This document shows positions 33,501-42,263 of a stretch of 64,000 nt of DNA, one piece after another. The DNA is taken from contig JAVYIG010007158.1 of assembly GCA_035222895.1 (NCBI GenBank), forward strand, positions 42,254 through 106,253, in the 5' to 3' direction. Origin of the DNA: Strongylocentrotus droebachiensis (Eukaryota; Echinodermata; Echinoidea; Camarodonta; Strongylocentrotidae). The position numbers were made by a program, and so were the translations under genes. Numbering within the stretch: position 1 is the stretch's first letter; each line of letters begins with the position of its first letter. The notes beneath the pieces were generated by a model that saw only the letters and a program-made list of their open reading frames with translations, was not told the origin of the DNA and searched no databases.

Positions 33501-36500
33501 TGTTAGAAGTAAACCGATTTCGAGTGCTTTGCAGCAATTAAGGAAATCTAGCACCATTAGAAAACACGATTGTTTTAAATACAGAACGATTTCGCCATTG
33601 CATAGGTAAACGCTTTCTTAAAGTGACTCGGTAACATTGTTGAAGGTTGATGAAAAAATTGTAATTTGTGTATGAAATGTTACTTATTATATTCTTTTTA
33701 TTGTACTTACCCTCTAACATGCAACAAATCCTGAGAAAATTCTCAAACCACAAAGATATTTATGGTTTTCTTTGAAGGCGTCACTGTGCAAAACCCTCTT
33801 ACAGTGATGAACAGTAAATTCTCCCAACACTTTTTGATTTCCCCAACCGTTTTTCTTTAAAAGTAAGACATAAGACAGGTTTTAAAAATTCTGTCAACAC
33901 CTACATATTAACATGTGAAAATTGCGTATCCGGACACCTACCCCCTGGACATCCACCCTCCGGATAACCAGCCCCAGTCAATTACCCCTACGACAAGTAT
34001 CCCCTACGGCAACCACCCTCGAGGACGACTTCCCCCTGGACAACTACTCTCCCCCCCCCCCCCAGACAACTACCCTTATGATAGTTTTCAAGTTGTAGTT
34101 GTCCTAGAGCATGGTTGTCGTAGGGGGTAGTTGTCCCGGGGATAGTTATCCGGTGTTAGTTGTCCGGGGAGTAGTTTACTGGGGGTAGTTATCCGGGGGT
34201 AGTTGTCCCAGGGGGTAGTCTTCCAGAAGGGTTGTTGCCCTAGGGGGAGTTGTCGTAGGGGGTTAGTTAACTGGGGGGTGGTTATCCGGGGTGGATGCCC
34301 ATGGGGTACGTGTCCTAGAAGCGTGACATTAACTTACTTACAAAAAGTAATTGACAACGCCGTCACATCCACGCGTTAATCTCAAACCGACCAATTATTT
34401 GCCATTTGTCGGAATATAACATCTTGCTCAGAGTATAAATGTCAGTGTTGGTGATGCATGAGTCGGGTTTGCAGCTGTTTCAAAATGTCATCGACTATTC
34501 AGTCTGTAAGATGTATTACCTGCTGACGACACAAGGGAGCTCTCAGCTTCTGGAGATGGTTCGCTCTCTGCAGACGGCTCGCTCTCTGCACCCGTTGCAG
34601 GGAAAGGTGGGATGCAGTTGTCGGCGCTGTCGCAGACGCAGAAAGTTGCGTTGGTGATGCCGATGAATAGCATACCATCTAAATCTGGGTACAGTGCAGC
34701 TGGGTCATTGTCGGAAAAGTAGGCGTCTACCACGGACTGCTCTACGCAGAGATCTCCCGACGAACTCGAGGAGACGATCTCTTCAGGGGCACAAGCACGT
34801 TTCTCATCTCTGACGGTCACAATTTGTCCTATTTCTATTTGTTTATGAAATTGCAATAGGAAAACTGATGAAGGTGATGATGATGATAATAACAATATTT
34901 CTAATTACAGATATAAAAATAATGAAAACAATTATAATAACAGTAGCCCCAAGCTCTATCATTAAAACTAAATATATGTGTTTGTGAATATATATATATT
35001 TAAATAATACCAATATTGATATTATGGTGTAGCGTCAATCAAGCTGCAAGGGAGCGCTGTCATATTTTCATATACATAATAGGGGCCCCGATTACAAGCA
35101 GAATTCTGCTTCCTAGGGGTCCTAACCATCATATTTTATTATGTCTATGTAAATTGTTTTGTAAAGGATGAACAAAGATTATAAATGAATTAAATATGAA
35201 CTTGAAATGAATAACTATAGGCGGCCAAACCAATCTATGAAAAAAAGAAATCAATTACAACTTGATTTTCTGTTTCAAGAAAGGCGAACAAATTAAAAGT
35301 TGATTTTTCGCAGTATATAATAAATTGGAGTTGGGGGGGGGGGGGGGTGGTAAACAACTGTTTACATATAAACCACTATAATTCCATTAAGTTAATTACT
35401 TTCTGAGTTGTAAAATCTTACCAGACTGAAGTCTATAGGCAACGTCTATGACCCCTGTCATACAAGCTGAGATACCATCAGGGCATGTCATCTCATCGGG
35501 GTTGTCAGAGCAAGATTCAACTTCGCTGACATCAAGATCCATGTCGTTTGAAGTTACCTCCTTGCACGTCAGACAAGTTCTGCACTTTCCTATTTAATGT
35601 TGAAAACAATACACAAACATGAGAATGTATAGAATTAAGGGAGGGGGTCAAAGAGAAAAAGGTTATGTTTGGTATTTATCTAAAGGTAAGTAAACCATTC
35701 GATTTTTCCTAACTTACAAGAATAGGGATAACTTTTATTTTATTTTATTTCGGAACGGATATACATATACCCGTGTATAATTGATACACTATATGATAAA
35801 ACCATCAGATTTCTGGTCCTGTGTTTTTGTTTTATTCATGCATATACAGCCAGAGGTCAGATGCGTTTTCTATTTCATTTATATTAAACGCTAGATTAAT
35901 ATACAACTCTTAATTAAAATTGCAATACTTATCGATATTTTAAATAATTGTAACTAATATCTCGGACAATTGTTGTGTTTTAATTATTTTATATCACCCT
36001 TGGTCGGAAATTATGTAATTATTTTGGATTTCAATATTTATCCAAACATGTCTTTTCTCACTCTTCTTTTATATTTCAAACTTTATCTCGTTCATCCTAT
36101 TTATTTTCCGAACCAGTTTTCAATGCCAAGATGAAGGCGAGAAAGGAGAACAGTGTGAGATACTTACAATGAGGCAAAGAGAGGGGAGAGATGATGATAT
36201 AGAAGACAAAATGACAGGCATACTGAGAGAGCCAGAATGATAGATTGGAAGATGTAGAGGGGAAGACACATGGGCAAAGGAGAAGAAGAATAGTCGACAG
36301 TGTATTGACTCATATTAAACATGGTAAATGAAAGAGACCATATTCAGACCGACAGACAATGATGAATATATTATTTTAGAGCAAGAGATAGTTAGAGAAA
36401 GAGAGGGAGAGGGTCGTTTGGAAATGAAGACGAAAAGAGCGCGATACCTAGACTGGGGCCAGAAGGAGACTTGAAGAAAGTGCATTGACTCATGACATAA

Positions 36501-36642
36501 TACATTCAAAGAACCATATTCCTACCGACAGACAAAGAAAGAAAGAAAAGCGAGAGAGACAGACAGAGAGAGAGAGAGAGACAGACAGAGGGAGAGACAG
36601 AGAGAGAGAGACAGACAGAGAGAGAGAGACAGAGAGACAGAC

Positions 36643-36673
<31 letters not shown>

Positions 36674-38471
36674 GAGAGAGAGAGACAGACAGACAGAGGG
36701 AGAGACAGAGAGAGAGACAGAGAGAGAGACAGACAGAGACAGACAGACAGAGAGAGAGAGACAGAGAGAGACAGAGACAGAGAGAGGAGATAGAGAGAGA
36801 AAGAAAGAGAGAGGGAAAGAAAGAGAGAGATGGGAAGATGAAGAGAGAAAGAGCGCAACATGACCTGGATGACTGCGCGGGAGGAAGAGAGTGGGAGATA
36901 TATGTAGAATGGGTCATGGGAAAGGGTAAGAGAGTATACATTGATTTACAAAACATCACACTGATAGAGAGAGAGAGAAAGAGAGAGCGTGCAAAATGAC
37001 CTGGATGACTGCGCGGGAGGAAGAGAGTGGGAGATAATGTAGAATGGGTCATGGGAAAGGTTAATACGAAGACAGTGTGCATTGATTTACAAAACATGAC
37101 ACTGATAAATGCACATACACGGTATCATATCTACCATCCCATGACACATCATCGGCTGTCTGCAAGAGGGCCGTTAGCACCATGTATTTTCAATAGGCCA
37201 TTTTCGTAATGTAACCAAATGTAATGCATAAGTGTTTGTGAAGTGCCTCAATACAAACTATTTCATTCACCTTATATGAATAATATTATGTCAATAGTCA
37301 AAATGCAACTGCATATATTAAGTGTTGCTAGGTAGGTCAAATCATAATGTTTGTCCAACCTGGCAACAACTAATGTATGCAATTCAGATGCTGTCTATAT
37401 AAAGGGAGTTTACAGATAGCACATGGTACAAATGACCCCAAATATCCACAGATCTTTTACACATGGAGAAGCTCCACTTTGAGCATCTTAGAATAATAAC
37501 TGCCAAAGTCCTAGATGTGCTTCATAAATACCTTTTGTTTGCCCTCTTGAAAAGAATACTTCCACCTGCGTTTCTTAGAATGTACCGTTGGTGCATAAAT
37601 TAATAATGTTACATAACTTTCATGAGCGCATATCCAGTATTCATCTCTGGTGGGTTTTACCTTTTTGGTACAAATGACCTTTATCTGCCCATGCGCAGAT
37701 TGTATCTGTAAACTCCCTTATTGAAATACTATTATTCTTATCAGGTGAATGAAATAATTTGTATTGAGGCACTTCACAAAGACTTATGCATTAAATTTGG
37801 TTACATTACGAAAATGGCCTATTGCAGTAATAGCCTTCTTGCAGTAACGGTCTTCGTGCAGACAGATGACGACATGTGGTCCAGTAGCAATCGGCCCACG
37901 ATGGAGTAACCGAAGTGCTGTAACACATGCGAGATTCCTTGCATGCCACAGCCCCTTGACGGGGGACAATGGCTCTAGCCGGATAATGTTTTTGTCAAAG
38001 CTTTGTACATAGATGTAAGGTGGGGTGATTATCCCGTATGTACATGATTTACTCAAGGGATAGTTGTTTTAGAACTGTAATTGTCATTATCGTTATCATC
38101 AATAATATTATTGTCATTAGTATTAGTATCAACATCATCATTATTATCATCATCATTTTCATTTGAATTATTATTGTTAATAGTACGTTATATGAATAAA
38201 TACATATTTGTTAAATTATTCATGCTTTCATTCATCCATTCATTTAGCTGTTTATTTATTCCGTTATTTATTCATTATTGCCTTTGCTATCACCATTGTT
38301 TTCGTATTTGTTGTAAACAGGGAGGAAATGGAAGAATGTCCTGAGGGGTTAAAAATAAAGCATTTTCTTGGTATAACCTTCATTTATTCGGTATTTTGAA
38401 TAAATAAAAGAAATTTACTTACCGGTAGTAAAAATGCAGAAAAGTAACCCGACGACGATGAGGACCTTCAT
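21223..38471 (-). CDS. Gene B: GPI-anchored protein with four LU (Ly6/uPAR) domains, 661 aa spliced
   Basis: Nine coding exons: 38423-38471, 35422-35589, 34520-34828, 33303-33476, 25852-26157, 24835-25002, 23125-23385, 22164-22337 and 21223-21599. They total 1986 bases (661 codons plus stop), every junction phase 1 with GT-AG sites. Residues 1-16 are a signal peptide. Four LU domains start at about 17, 176, 336 and 479, each split into an 'a' exon (five cysteines) and a 'b' exon (five cysteines), then a hydrophobic GPI-type tail. The N-A-T sequon before cysteine 8 is kept in all four. The linkers are acidic, Ser/Pro-rich. The LU2a-LU2b intron holds a 6.4-kb transposon, so splicing across it is inferred from frame and homology. 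The function is probably an extracellular receptor or binding protein; partner unknown. Confidence 0.83.
22164..22337 (-). CDS. Gene B exon 8: LU4a
   Basis: 58 codons, phase 1-1. Encodes LRTCITCKEITSD, SCSDNPGEMIC and STCMTGVVNIAYMLGS. The acceptor follows ATTCAACAG and the donor is GTGAGTGC. Confidence 0.9.
22740..22912 (-). mobile_element. 3' fragment of jockey-like LINE in gene B intron
   Basis: The same fragment, in the same intron and orientation, as 5,690-5,880 in gene A. It matches the end of the LINE at 29.7-32.1 kb. Confidence 0.7.
23125..23385 (-). CDS. Gene B exon 7: LU3b
   Basis: 87 codons, phase 1-1. Encodes QNVTIRDEKRACAPEE, GDHCVEQSVV and NATFCVCDSADKC, with a short Gly/Thr linker. 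Shares donor context GAAAAG/GTGAGGGC with gene A exon 5. Confidence 0.9.
23613..24635. mobile_element. hAT-like non-autonomous element, 1023 bp
   Basis: The ends are CAGGGGCGGCGAT and its complement. Flanking 8-mers GTAACGTT and GTAGCGTC look like a diverged target duplication, and the uninterrupted site GTAGCGTC is at 35,029-35,036 in another intron of the same gene. The interior holds poly-C runs and GGCTCCGCCCC tandem units, also found at 48.6-50.0 kb. No transposase. Confidence 0.8.
24835..25002 (-). CDS. Gene B exon 6: LU3a
   Basis: 56 codons, phase 1-1. Encodes VRTCLLCKEVTSND, SCSDNPNEMIC and STCMTGVIDVAYRLQS. Acceptor CGCTGAACAG, donor GTAAGTACC. Confidence 0.9.
25157..25699. mobile_element. 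TTAA-type MITE, one end missing
   Basis: Homologous in reverse orientation to the complete copy at 43,985-44,550. The right end ..AACTATCCCTTTAA is intact; the left end stops at CAGACCGCAAATGCC without its TIR. It lies in the LU2b-LU3a intron of gene B. Confidence 0.8.
25852..26157 (-). CDS. Gene B exon 5: LU2b
   Basis: 102 codons, phase 1-1. Encodes QTVTVRDERRACAPEE, GDHCVDQSVVDAY and NATFCVCDSGDKC, then an acidic Ser/Glu linker. Acceptor CCTCAATAG, donor GTAATACA. Confidence 0.9.
26158..26797. repeat. Poly-C repeat cluster in gene B intron
   Basis: CAGGCGCGTACGCAGGGGG at 26,185 opens a region with four long C runs. The block TTCAGCGGCTGGCTGAGTCG recurs at 51,451. These look like remains of hAT-like poly-C elements. 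The small open frames here are proline or glycine runs and are not genes. Confidence 0.6.
27801..28471 (-). pseudogene. Transposon protein C-terminal part (TRGRGI / TGCDT region)
   Basis: Two overlapping frames cover one protein. The upstream part has FSDQTIEKFLMRQLKTS and MTRGRGITDSTLAKWV; the downstream part has NIHEIQHAIGDTRNCLMFLY and AVTGCDTVSAIY, in a different frame, so at least one frameshift separates them. The catalytic role is not known to me; TGCDT-type proteins are sometimes described as PIN-like or found with TSO1/CXC domains. It lies within the long-TIR transposon and is no longer a working copy. Confidence 0.65.
28496..29059. mobile_element. hAT MITE, 564 bp, with 8-bp target duplication
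   Basis: The ends are CAGGCCTTCTCAACT and AGTTGAGAAGGCCTG (15-bp perfect TIR). The flanks are CTCTAGAG at 28,488-28,495 and 29,060-29,067, matching the hAT target consensus nTCTAGAn. It splits the transposon protein between the FHAAGH and TRGRGI regions. The interior includes GGGGGCGAAGCCCCC and no transposase. Confidence 0.92.
29105..29690 (-). pseudogene. Transposon protein central part (GGFHLLMSF / FHAAGH region)
   Basis: Successive frames read SYIKATEIVASSQDLGKV, VRFGGFHLLMSFLGSI, then MLAELWETVYAKGSV, FSPSLRAHILTSAAL and AERTGDWKLHLSCVREM with FHAAGHLP. The order and motifs match the orphan family named for the enclosing transposon. The frame changes at least twice. The LINE begins immediately to the right. 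Confidence 0.65.
29700..32140 (-). mobile_element. Jockey/CR1-like LINE, 5'-truncated, nested in the long-TIR transposon
   Basis: The main open frame (30,326-31,912, open upstream to about 32,130) begins with the tail of an APE endonuclease (QHRPIGI). It continues into a reverse transcriptase: NFRPISLLCQTYKLLERL, AGFRPGKSTTGQLLNL, VFVDLSAAYDTVNH, NGLPQGGVLAPTLYNIY and FIYADDTC, then YLGVKL. The last part (29,838-30,340), with CDCGETQTMDHFLQC, is in another frame, so one frameshift lies near 30,340. A 3' UTR of about 140 bases follows. Most of the endonuclease is missing. It interrupts the transposon protein between 32.2 and 29.7 kb. Confidence 0.9.
33303..33476 (-). CDS. Gene B exon 4: LU2a
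   Basis: 58 codons, phase 1-1, acceptor TGCTGAACAG, donor GTGAGCTCC. Encodes FTTCIACKEITSDHVD, SCSDNPGEMTC and SACMTGIINVAYLLET. It was easily missed because it has no start codon of its own and lies beside the long-TIR transposon. Confidence 0.87.
33930..34320. repeat. Degenerate 20-bp tandem repeat that switches strand
   Basis: Left of about 34,080 the units read GGACAACTACCCCC-like; right of it they read GGGGGTAGTTGTCC-like. The array is thus inverted around a short centre. It lies in the LU1b-LU2a intron of gene B. Confidence 0.75.
34520..34828 (-). CDS. Gene B exon 3: LU1b
   Basis: 103 codons, phase 1-1. Encodes QIVTVRDEKRACAPEE, GDLCVEQSVVDAY and NATFCVCDSADNC. The linker has a threefold Ser-Glu-Pro-Ser repeat. 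Confidence 0.9.
35422..35589 (-). CDS. Gene B exon 2: LU1a
   Basis: 56 codons, phase 1-1. Encodes GKCRTCLTCKEVTSND, SCSDNPDEMTC and SACMTGVIDVAYRLQS. It has the extra N-terminal cysteine (GKC) seen in gene A exon 2. Acceptor ATTAAATAG, donor GTAAGATT. Confidence 0.9.
36510..37090. repeat. (GA/GACA)n expansion plus a duplicated ~128-bp unit
   Basis: 36,540-36,835 is almost pure GAGA/GACA. It is followed by two copies of a unit starting ATGACCTGGATGACTGCGCG (about 36,859 and 36,995). The unit's tail is homologous to 11,655-11,760 in gene A. Long open frames here are low-complexity Arg/Glu or Ser/Leu and are rejected as genes. Confidence 0.85.
37191..37824. mobile_element. 634-bp element with ~80-bp TIRs
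   Basis: The left end CAATAGGCCATTTTCGTAAT and about 60 further bases are mirrored at 37,743-37,824. It lies in the signal-peptide intron of gene B, about where gene A carries a different MITE (11,814-12,418). A second element is nested inside. Confidence 0.82.
37402..37719. mobile_element. 318-bp MITE nested in the 37,191-37,824 element
   Basis: TIRs are AAGGGAGTTTACAGATA and its complement. The interior resembles, in inverse orientation, 8,060-8,240 in gene A (TTTGGGGTCATTTG.. and GAGGGCAAACAAAA), so that stretch of gene A is probably a truncated copy. Confidence 0.72.
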
Positions 38472-38479
38472 GTTGGTAC
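38423..38479 (-). CDS. Gene B exon 1: signal peptide
   Basis: Acceptor CATGACAG, then GTACCAAC and the ATG at 38,471. Encodes MKVLIVVGLLFCIFTTG with the last codon split by GTAAGTAA. Same layout as gene A exon 1. The coding part is 38,423-38,471. Confidence 0.88.
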
Positions 38480-38861
38480 CTGTCATGGGAATAAAACTTA
38501 AAAACTATATTCCATCCTTTCCTTTTATTCGGTACATGCACGCACAGAGCTTTTTGGACATCAACCCCCAACTTTTTTTTATTTCCTCGAACGGTCTACA
38601 CAAACATATTACATTAAAGTTAGGTCCAAACGCAGCTATTTCCCGTTAACGTTACACATAACAAAATGAAAGGCATTTGAAAAGCCATCCTTGTCGGAGG
38701 ATATTCTTTCTCTGATTTAATTCCACCGTGTCCACGCTAGTATCATAAACAAATGGCTACCCAAGTTAACCTTCAACAAAACTCACCGTTCTCTAACACC
38801 ATGATTACTTCGCTAAGAAAATGATCAACCAGCTAAGAATACAAACTGAAATAATACTTAC

Positions 38862-38995
38862 AGTTTCTCTGGAAATACAGATTTAAATTTGAACTGTCCT
38901 CTTTCTCCGTGAACAGCACTAATGCAACTGGTTGGATCTCGAGCCGAATCTCATCTGGTTAAACCAATACCACGCGTAAATTAAAAGCCGATTAC
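38862..38995 (-). promoter_or_regulatory. Gene B 5'UTR exon and promoter-proximal block
   Basis: Donor GTAAGTATT at 38,861. Conserved with 13,634-13,760 of gene A: CAAATTTAAATC, GTTCACGGAG, the GATTCGGCTCGAG region, TTACGCGTGGTATT and GGGTAATCGG. No TATA box seen. Confidence 0.6.
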
Positions 38996-39164
38996 CCGGA
39001 CATGTGTACGTTGAGGGGGATGTCGATTAATTAAAGGGTACGTGTCATCTTTAGAGAATAACTTGTGTACATACAATAAGTACTAATCATTATCATCACC
39101 ATCGACACTACCTCCACCACAACGAACTTCAACACACCTGTCACTGGGCATGCCATGGGTTAAT

Positions 39165-39205
39165 GAGCATGGGAGAGAGAGAGAGAGAGAGAGAGAAAGA
39201 AAGAA

Positions 39206-39238
<33 letters not shown>

Positions 39239-39240
39239 GA
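39165..39240. repeat. (GA)n/(GACA)n microsatellite
   Basis: A pure GA-rich run directly left of the palindrome at 39,253. Confidence 0.9.
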
Positions 39241-39252
39241 GGTGGGGGTAGG

Positions 39253-39477
39253 CACTATGAATATGACGGACAAAGAAAGAGGACAAAATATACAGTTCCC
39301 CAGGTAGACAAAGTAACATCCTTTCACTGCTATTATGTAAAAATGTGTAGAACAGGTGAACATGCACGTGACAACTGTTCTACACATTTGTACATAATGG
39401 CAGTGAAGGGATGTTCCTTTGTCTACCTGAGAAACTGTATATTTTGTCCTCTTTCTTTGTCCGTCATATTCATAGTG
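39253..39477. mobile_element. 225-bp palindromic foldback element
   Basis: Arms of about 105 bases, starting CACTATGAATATGACGGACA and ending with the complement. The loop is about 15 bases. Non-coding; open frames reading both ways are mirror artefacts. Confidence 0.85.
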
Positions 39478-41857
39478 AGGGCAGTGTCTGATCAAGGAAT
39501 TTTAAGAGCTGGAGATCCAACTGGGAACAAATTATTCCAATCAGCTGCCGTTTTCTATGGTTGCTAAATAGAATCTACTGGTGTGCTGTTACCTTTGATG
39601 TCCGAGGTTCAATATTCAATTCAATTCAAGGTTTTATTTCGAAAAACATAGAGTACAATGATGCACATGCTGCAGCTAAAATGCTTAAATGTATGTGTTT
39701 ACAATGATCAAGGATACATATAAATAGAAAAGAATATCCATTCACAAAACATATCTACATTATCGTACAATACTGGTCTGGTTAAAAAGACAACTGTTAC
39801 TGTTCAAATATACAAATAAAAAAGATTGGGTTTGGAAAGAAAAACTTAAAACAATCAACGATTGGAAAGCTTGAGTAGTGATATATTTCACAAAGAAATA
39901 TCCTTAATATTTCACTTTTTATTTGAAGTAACGTGGGGAAAATCGAACAAATGATAAAACATGAATACAAAAGCCTAATTGATTTTTTAAAAATTGCTTA
40001 CATTGTATGATAGCAGCCTTAATTTGTAAAAAATAGTAAGTTGTACAGTCCTAAAACTTGCAATTTGACACTTTTCCGATGATACTTCCGGCTCACGAAA
40101 ATAACAAGTTAATTTGTTCATGTACAGTTCTTTATGATGTTATATGTCAGATTAATGTCCACACATGCCCAGTCGAGTAATTTTGATTAATATTTAAGGA
40201 AATTTTGCTCCATTTCCTTTCGCTTGCCTCCCGTAAAGGTAAGCACCGTGTACTGTTCGTATTATAAGACGAGTGGTAGCGAAAAGCAATTATCATTACA
40301 AAAGCAATTTCCCTTTGAAAGTGGCCCGTTAGTTTGCAGCTAGGCAGGCATCTTTTGTCTACGTATCTGCAAGGAAGATCCAGTTAAGCACATGCCTAGC
40401 ATATTTCTCCTGGCGGCATCGAGGATGGTACAAAGGGAATGAGCTAGATAGGACTCCATCTCTTAAAACTCCTTGGTCTGATCGAGCGTCATGCACGTAT
40501 GGATGGTTTAGTGACCTGAATATCCACATATCTCGTTTTTAAAACTAATGTCAACATCATCCTGCAATTTATCTTCACGGAAGTGTCATTAGATATATAT
40601 ATATATATATATATATTATTTTATTTTACAAAATACAAATCATTAAAAACTCACAACATTCAGAGAAAATGTATTTATTGGAAGATATCGCAAAAAGTAA
40701 TACGATAAAACAAAATCATTGTATGAAGAAATACATCTTTGATTTGATTTCTTGTATCAAAATTTTGCAATGACAAAAGAAACTCATAACTAAGGGAGGA
40801 CAAACCAAATAATTTGATGAGCAAAACGGTTTATGCACTCAATCGCAATCGTTTACCCGATCCATCACACGAACACCCACGAACCCACTCACACACACAC
40901 AAACGAATACAACCATACGCGCGCGCATGCGCACGCACCAGGGCAGACGCTGTAAACAAGAGCATATATTAATGTGAGTCGTACCGAGTTAAACAGGAAA
41001 GCACATATCATCTTTTGTATCTTATTGTTTTATTTGATAACAAATAAAACAAAAACATGAGCAATCACTTTCATTAGAAGGGCCACTTCAAATCTTTAGT
41101 GTTAATCCAATCAATTGGCCTATGCAAGTCTTTTAAATAATTATTTTCTTAAATTTAGAAAACTCAATGTTCCTCTTTCTTGTAATTTCGGATAGCGCCA
41201 GCTATATAATGCTCTCGCCAAGCATTGCTTGCGAGCATTTATTAAATACTATCCAATTCACACATTGTTATATAATCAGGTAGTGTAATTCTAGTTAGGC
41301 AGAATGACTTCGTATTTAAAGTCAATAATTAATTATTGATATCACTTTGGTAATCTTTGACCCTGGTCAGTTGTATTCCCTTTGTTCCGGTTTTCGACGC
41401 CTTGGTAATCTCCCAGTCCCACTTAGAACTACAGGTGCAAGAACTGATTATACGCACTCTCTCTGTTTGATAGAAATGTTTAAGTACTCTCTGTTGTTTC
41501 AGGTTTCCTTCTTCTTCCGTCAAGCATCGAAACTATATTCTAATTTATGATATTTCCTTTTCGGACTTAATTGTCACAAGTAATAGATGCAATTCTTTAA
41601 CTCTAGTATTTGTTTAGATTCATCCAAATTGCAAAAACGTTTTTATTTGTACTCCCCCCCCCCCCCTTGATGATGCAACGTCAGAAAATACATCAGAGAG
41701 TGTTGTGTAAAAGGTAGGATTTTTTGTTACAATATCATAATTATAATTAAATATTTGAATACTTACAAGTATAGCTCTACTTAGAATCCCCGTAAAGGCA
41801 AATTAAAACTGACAAACGATAATGTTTATCAAATATTATAAAACATTATTCTTGTCC
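39478..41857. other. Mostly empty; one LINE tail
   Basis: At 39,608-39,660 a minus-strand LINE 3' end reads ..GAAATAAAACCTTGAATTG with an AATTG tail. (AT)n occurs at 40,591-40,615 and CA/CG-rich sequence at 40,865-40,940. I see no gene. Confidence 0.5.
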
Positions 41858-42227
41858 TCATCTTTGCTCAGAAAACATGATGTCATTGCTATTGAAATCT
41901 CCTTCAGTCTTTACTTGACCCGGAAGTAGATCAAGGTTACCCAGAATCCTCAAGGATGCTTCCGCCTTCAGGTCGCCGTACCCAGAGTTCTCATCATCAT
42001 TTTCCCTTTCATAGGCTGCAATTTTCCAGTCTACACTGCCCTCAAAATCTTCATCATCTGAAAGGTCGTTAGAGAAACCCGTCATCGCGGTGACGTGGCT
42101 AATTAGGAAACCTGTTATTAAATGACAAGGGGAAAATAAAAAAATACAAATTATTTTTTTATCAAATGGACGCCTCACAACAGAAAAATAACGGAGAAGA
42201 CGAAAAATTCTACAATAACAACAACGC

Positions 42228-42263
<36 letters not shown>

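Noticed and set aside
36485-37097. Long open frames rich in Arg/Glu (plus) and Ser/Leu (minus)
   Set aside because: They are translations of a GA/GACA microsatellite with no start context, domain or splice sites.
39163-39567. 134-aa plus and 111-aa minus frames
   Set aside because: Mirror translations of the palindromic foldback element and its GA tract.
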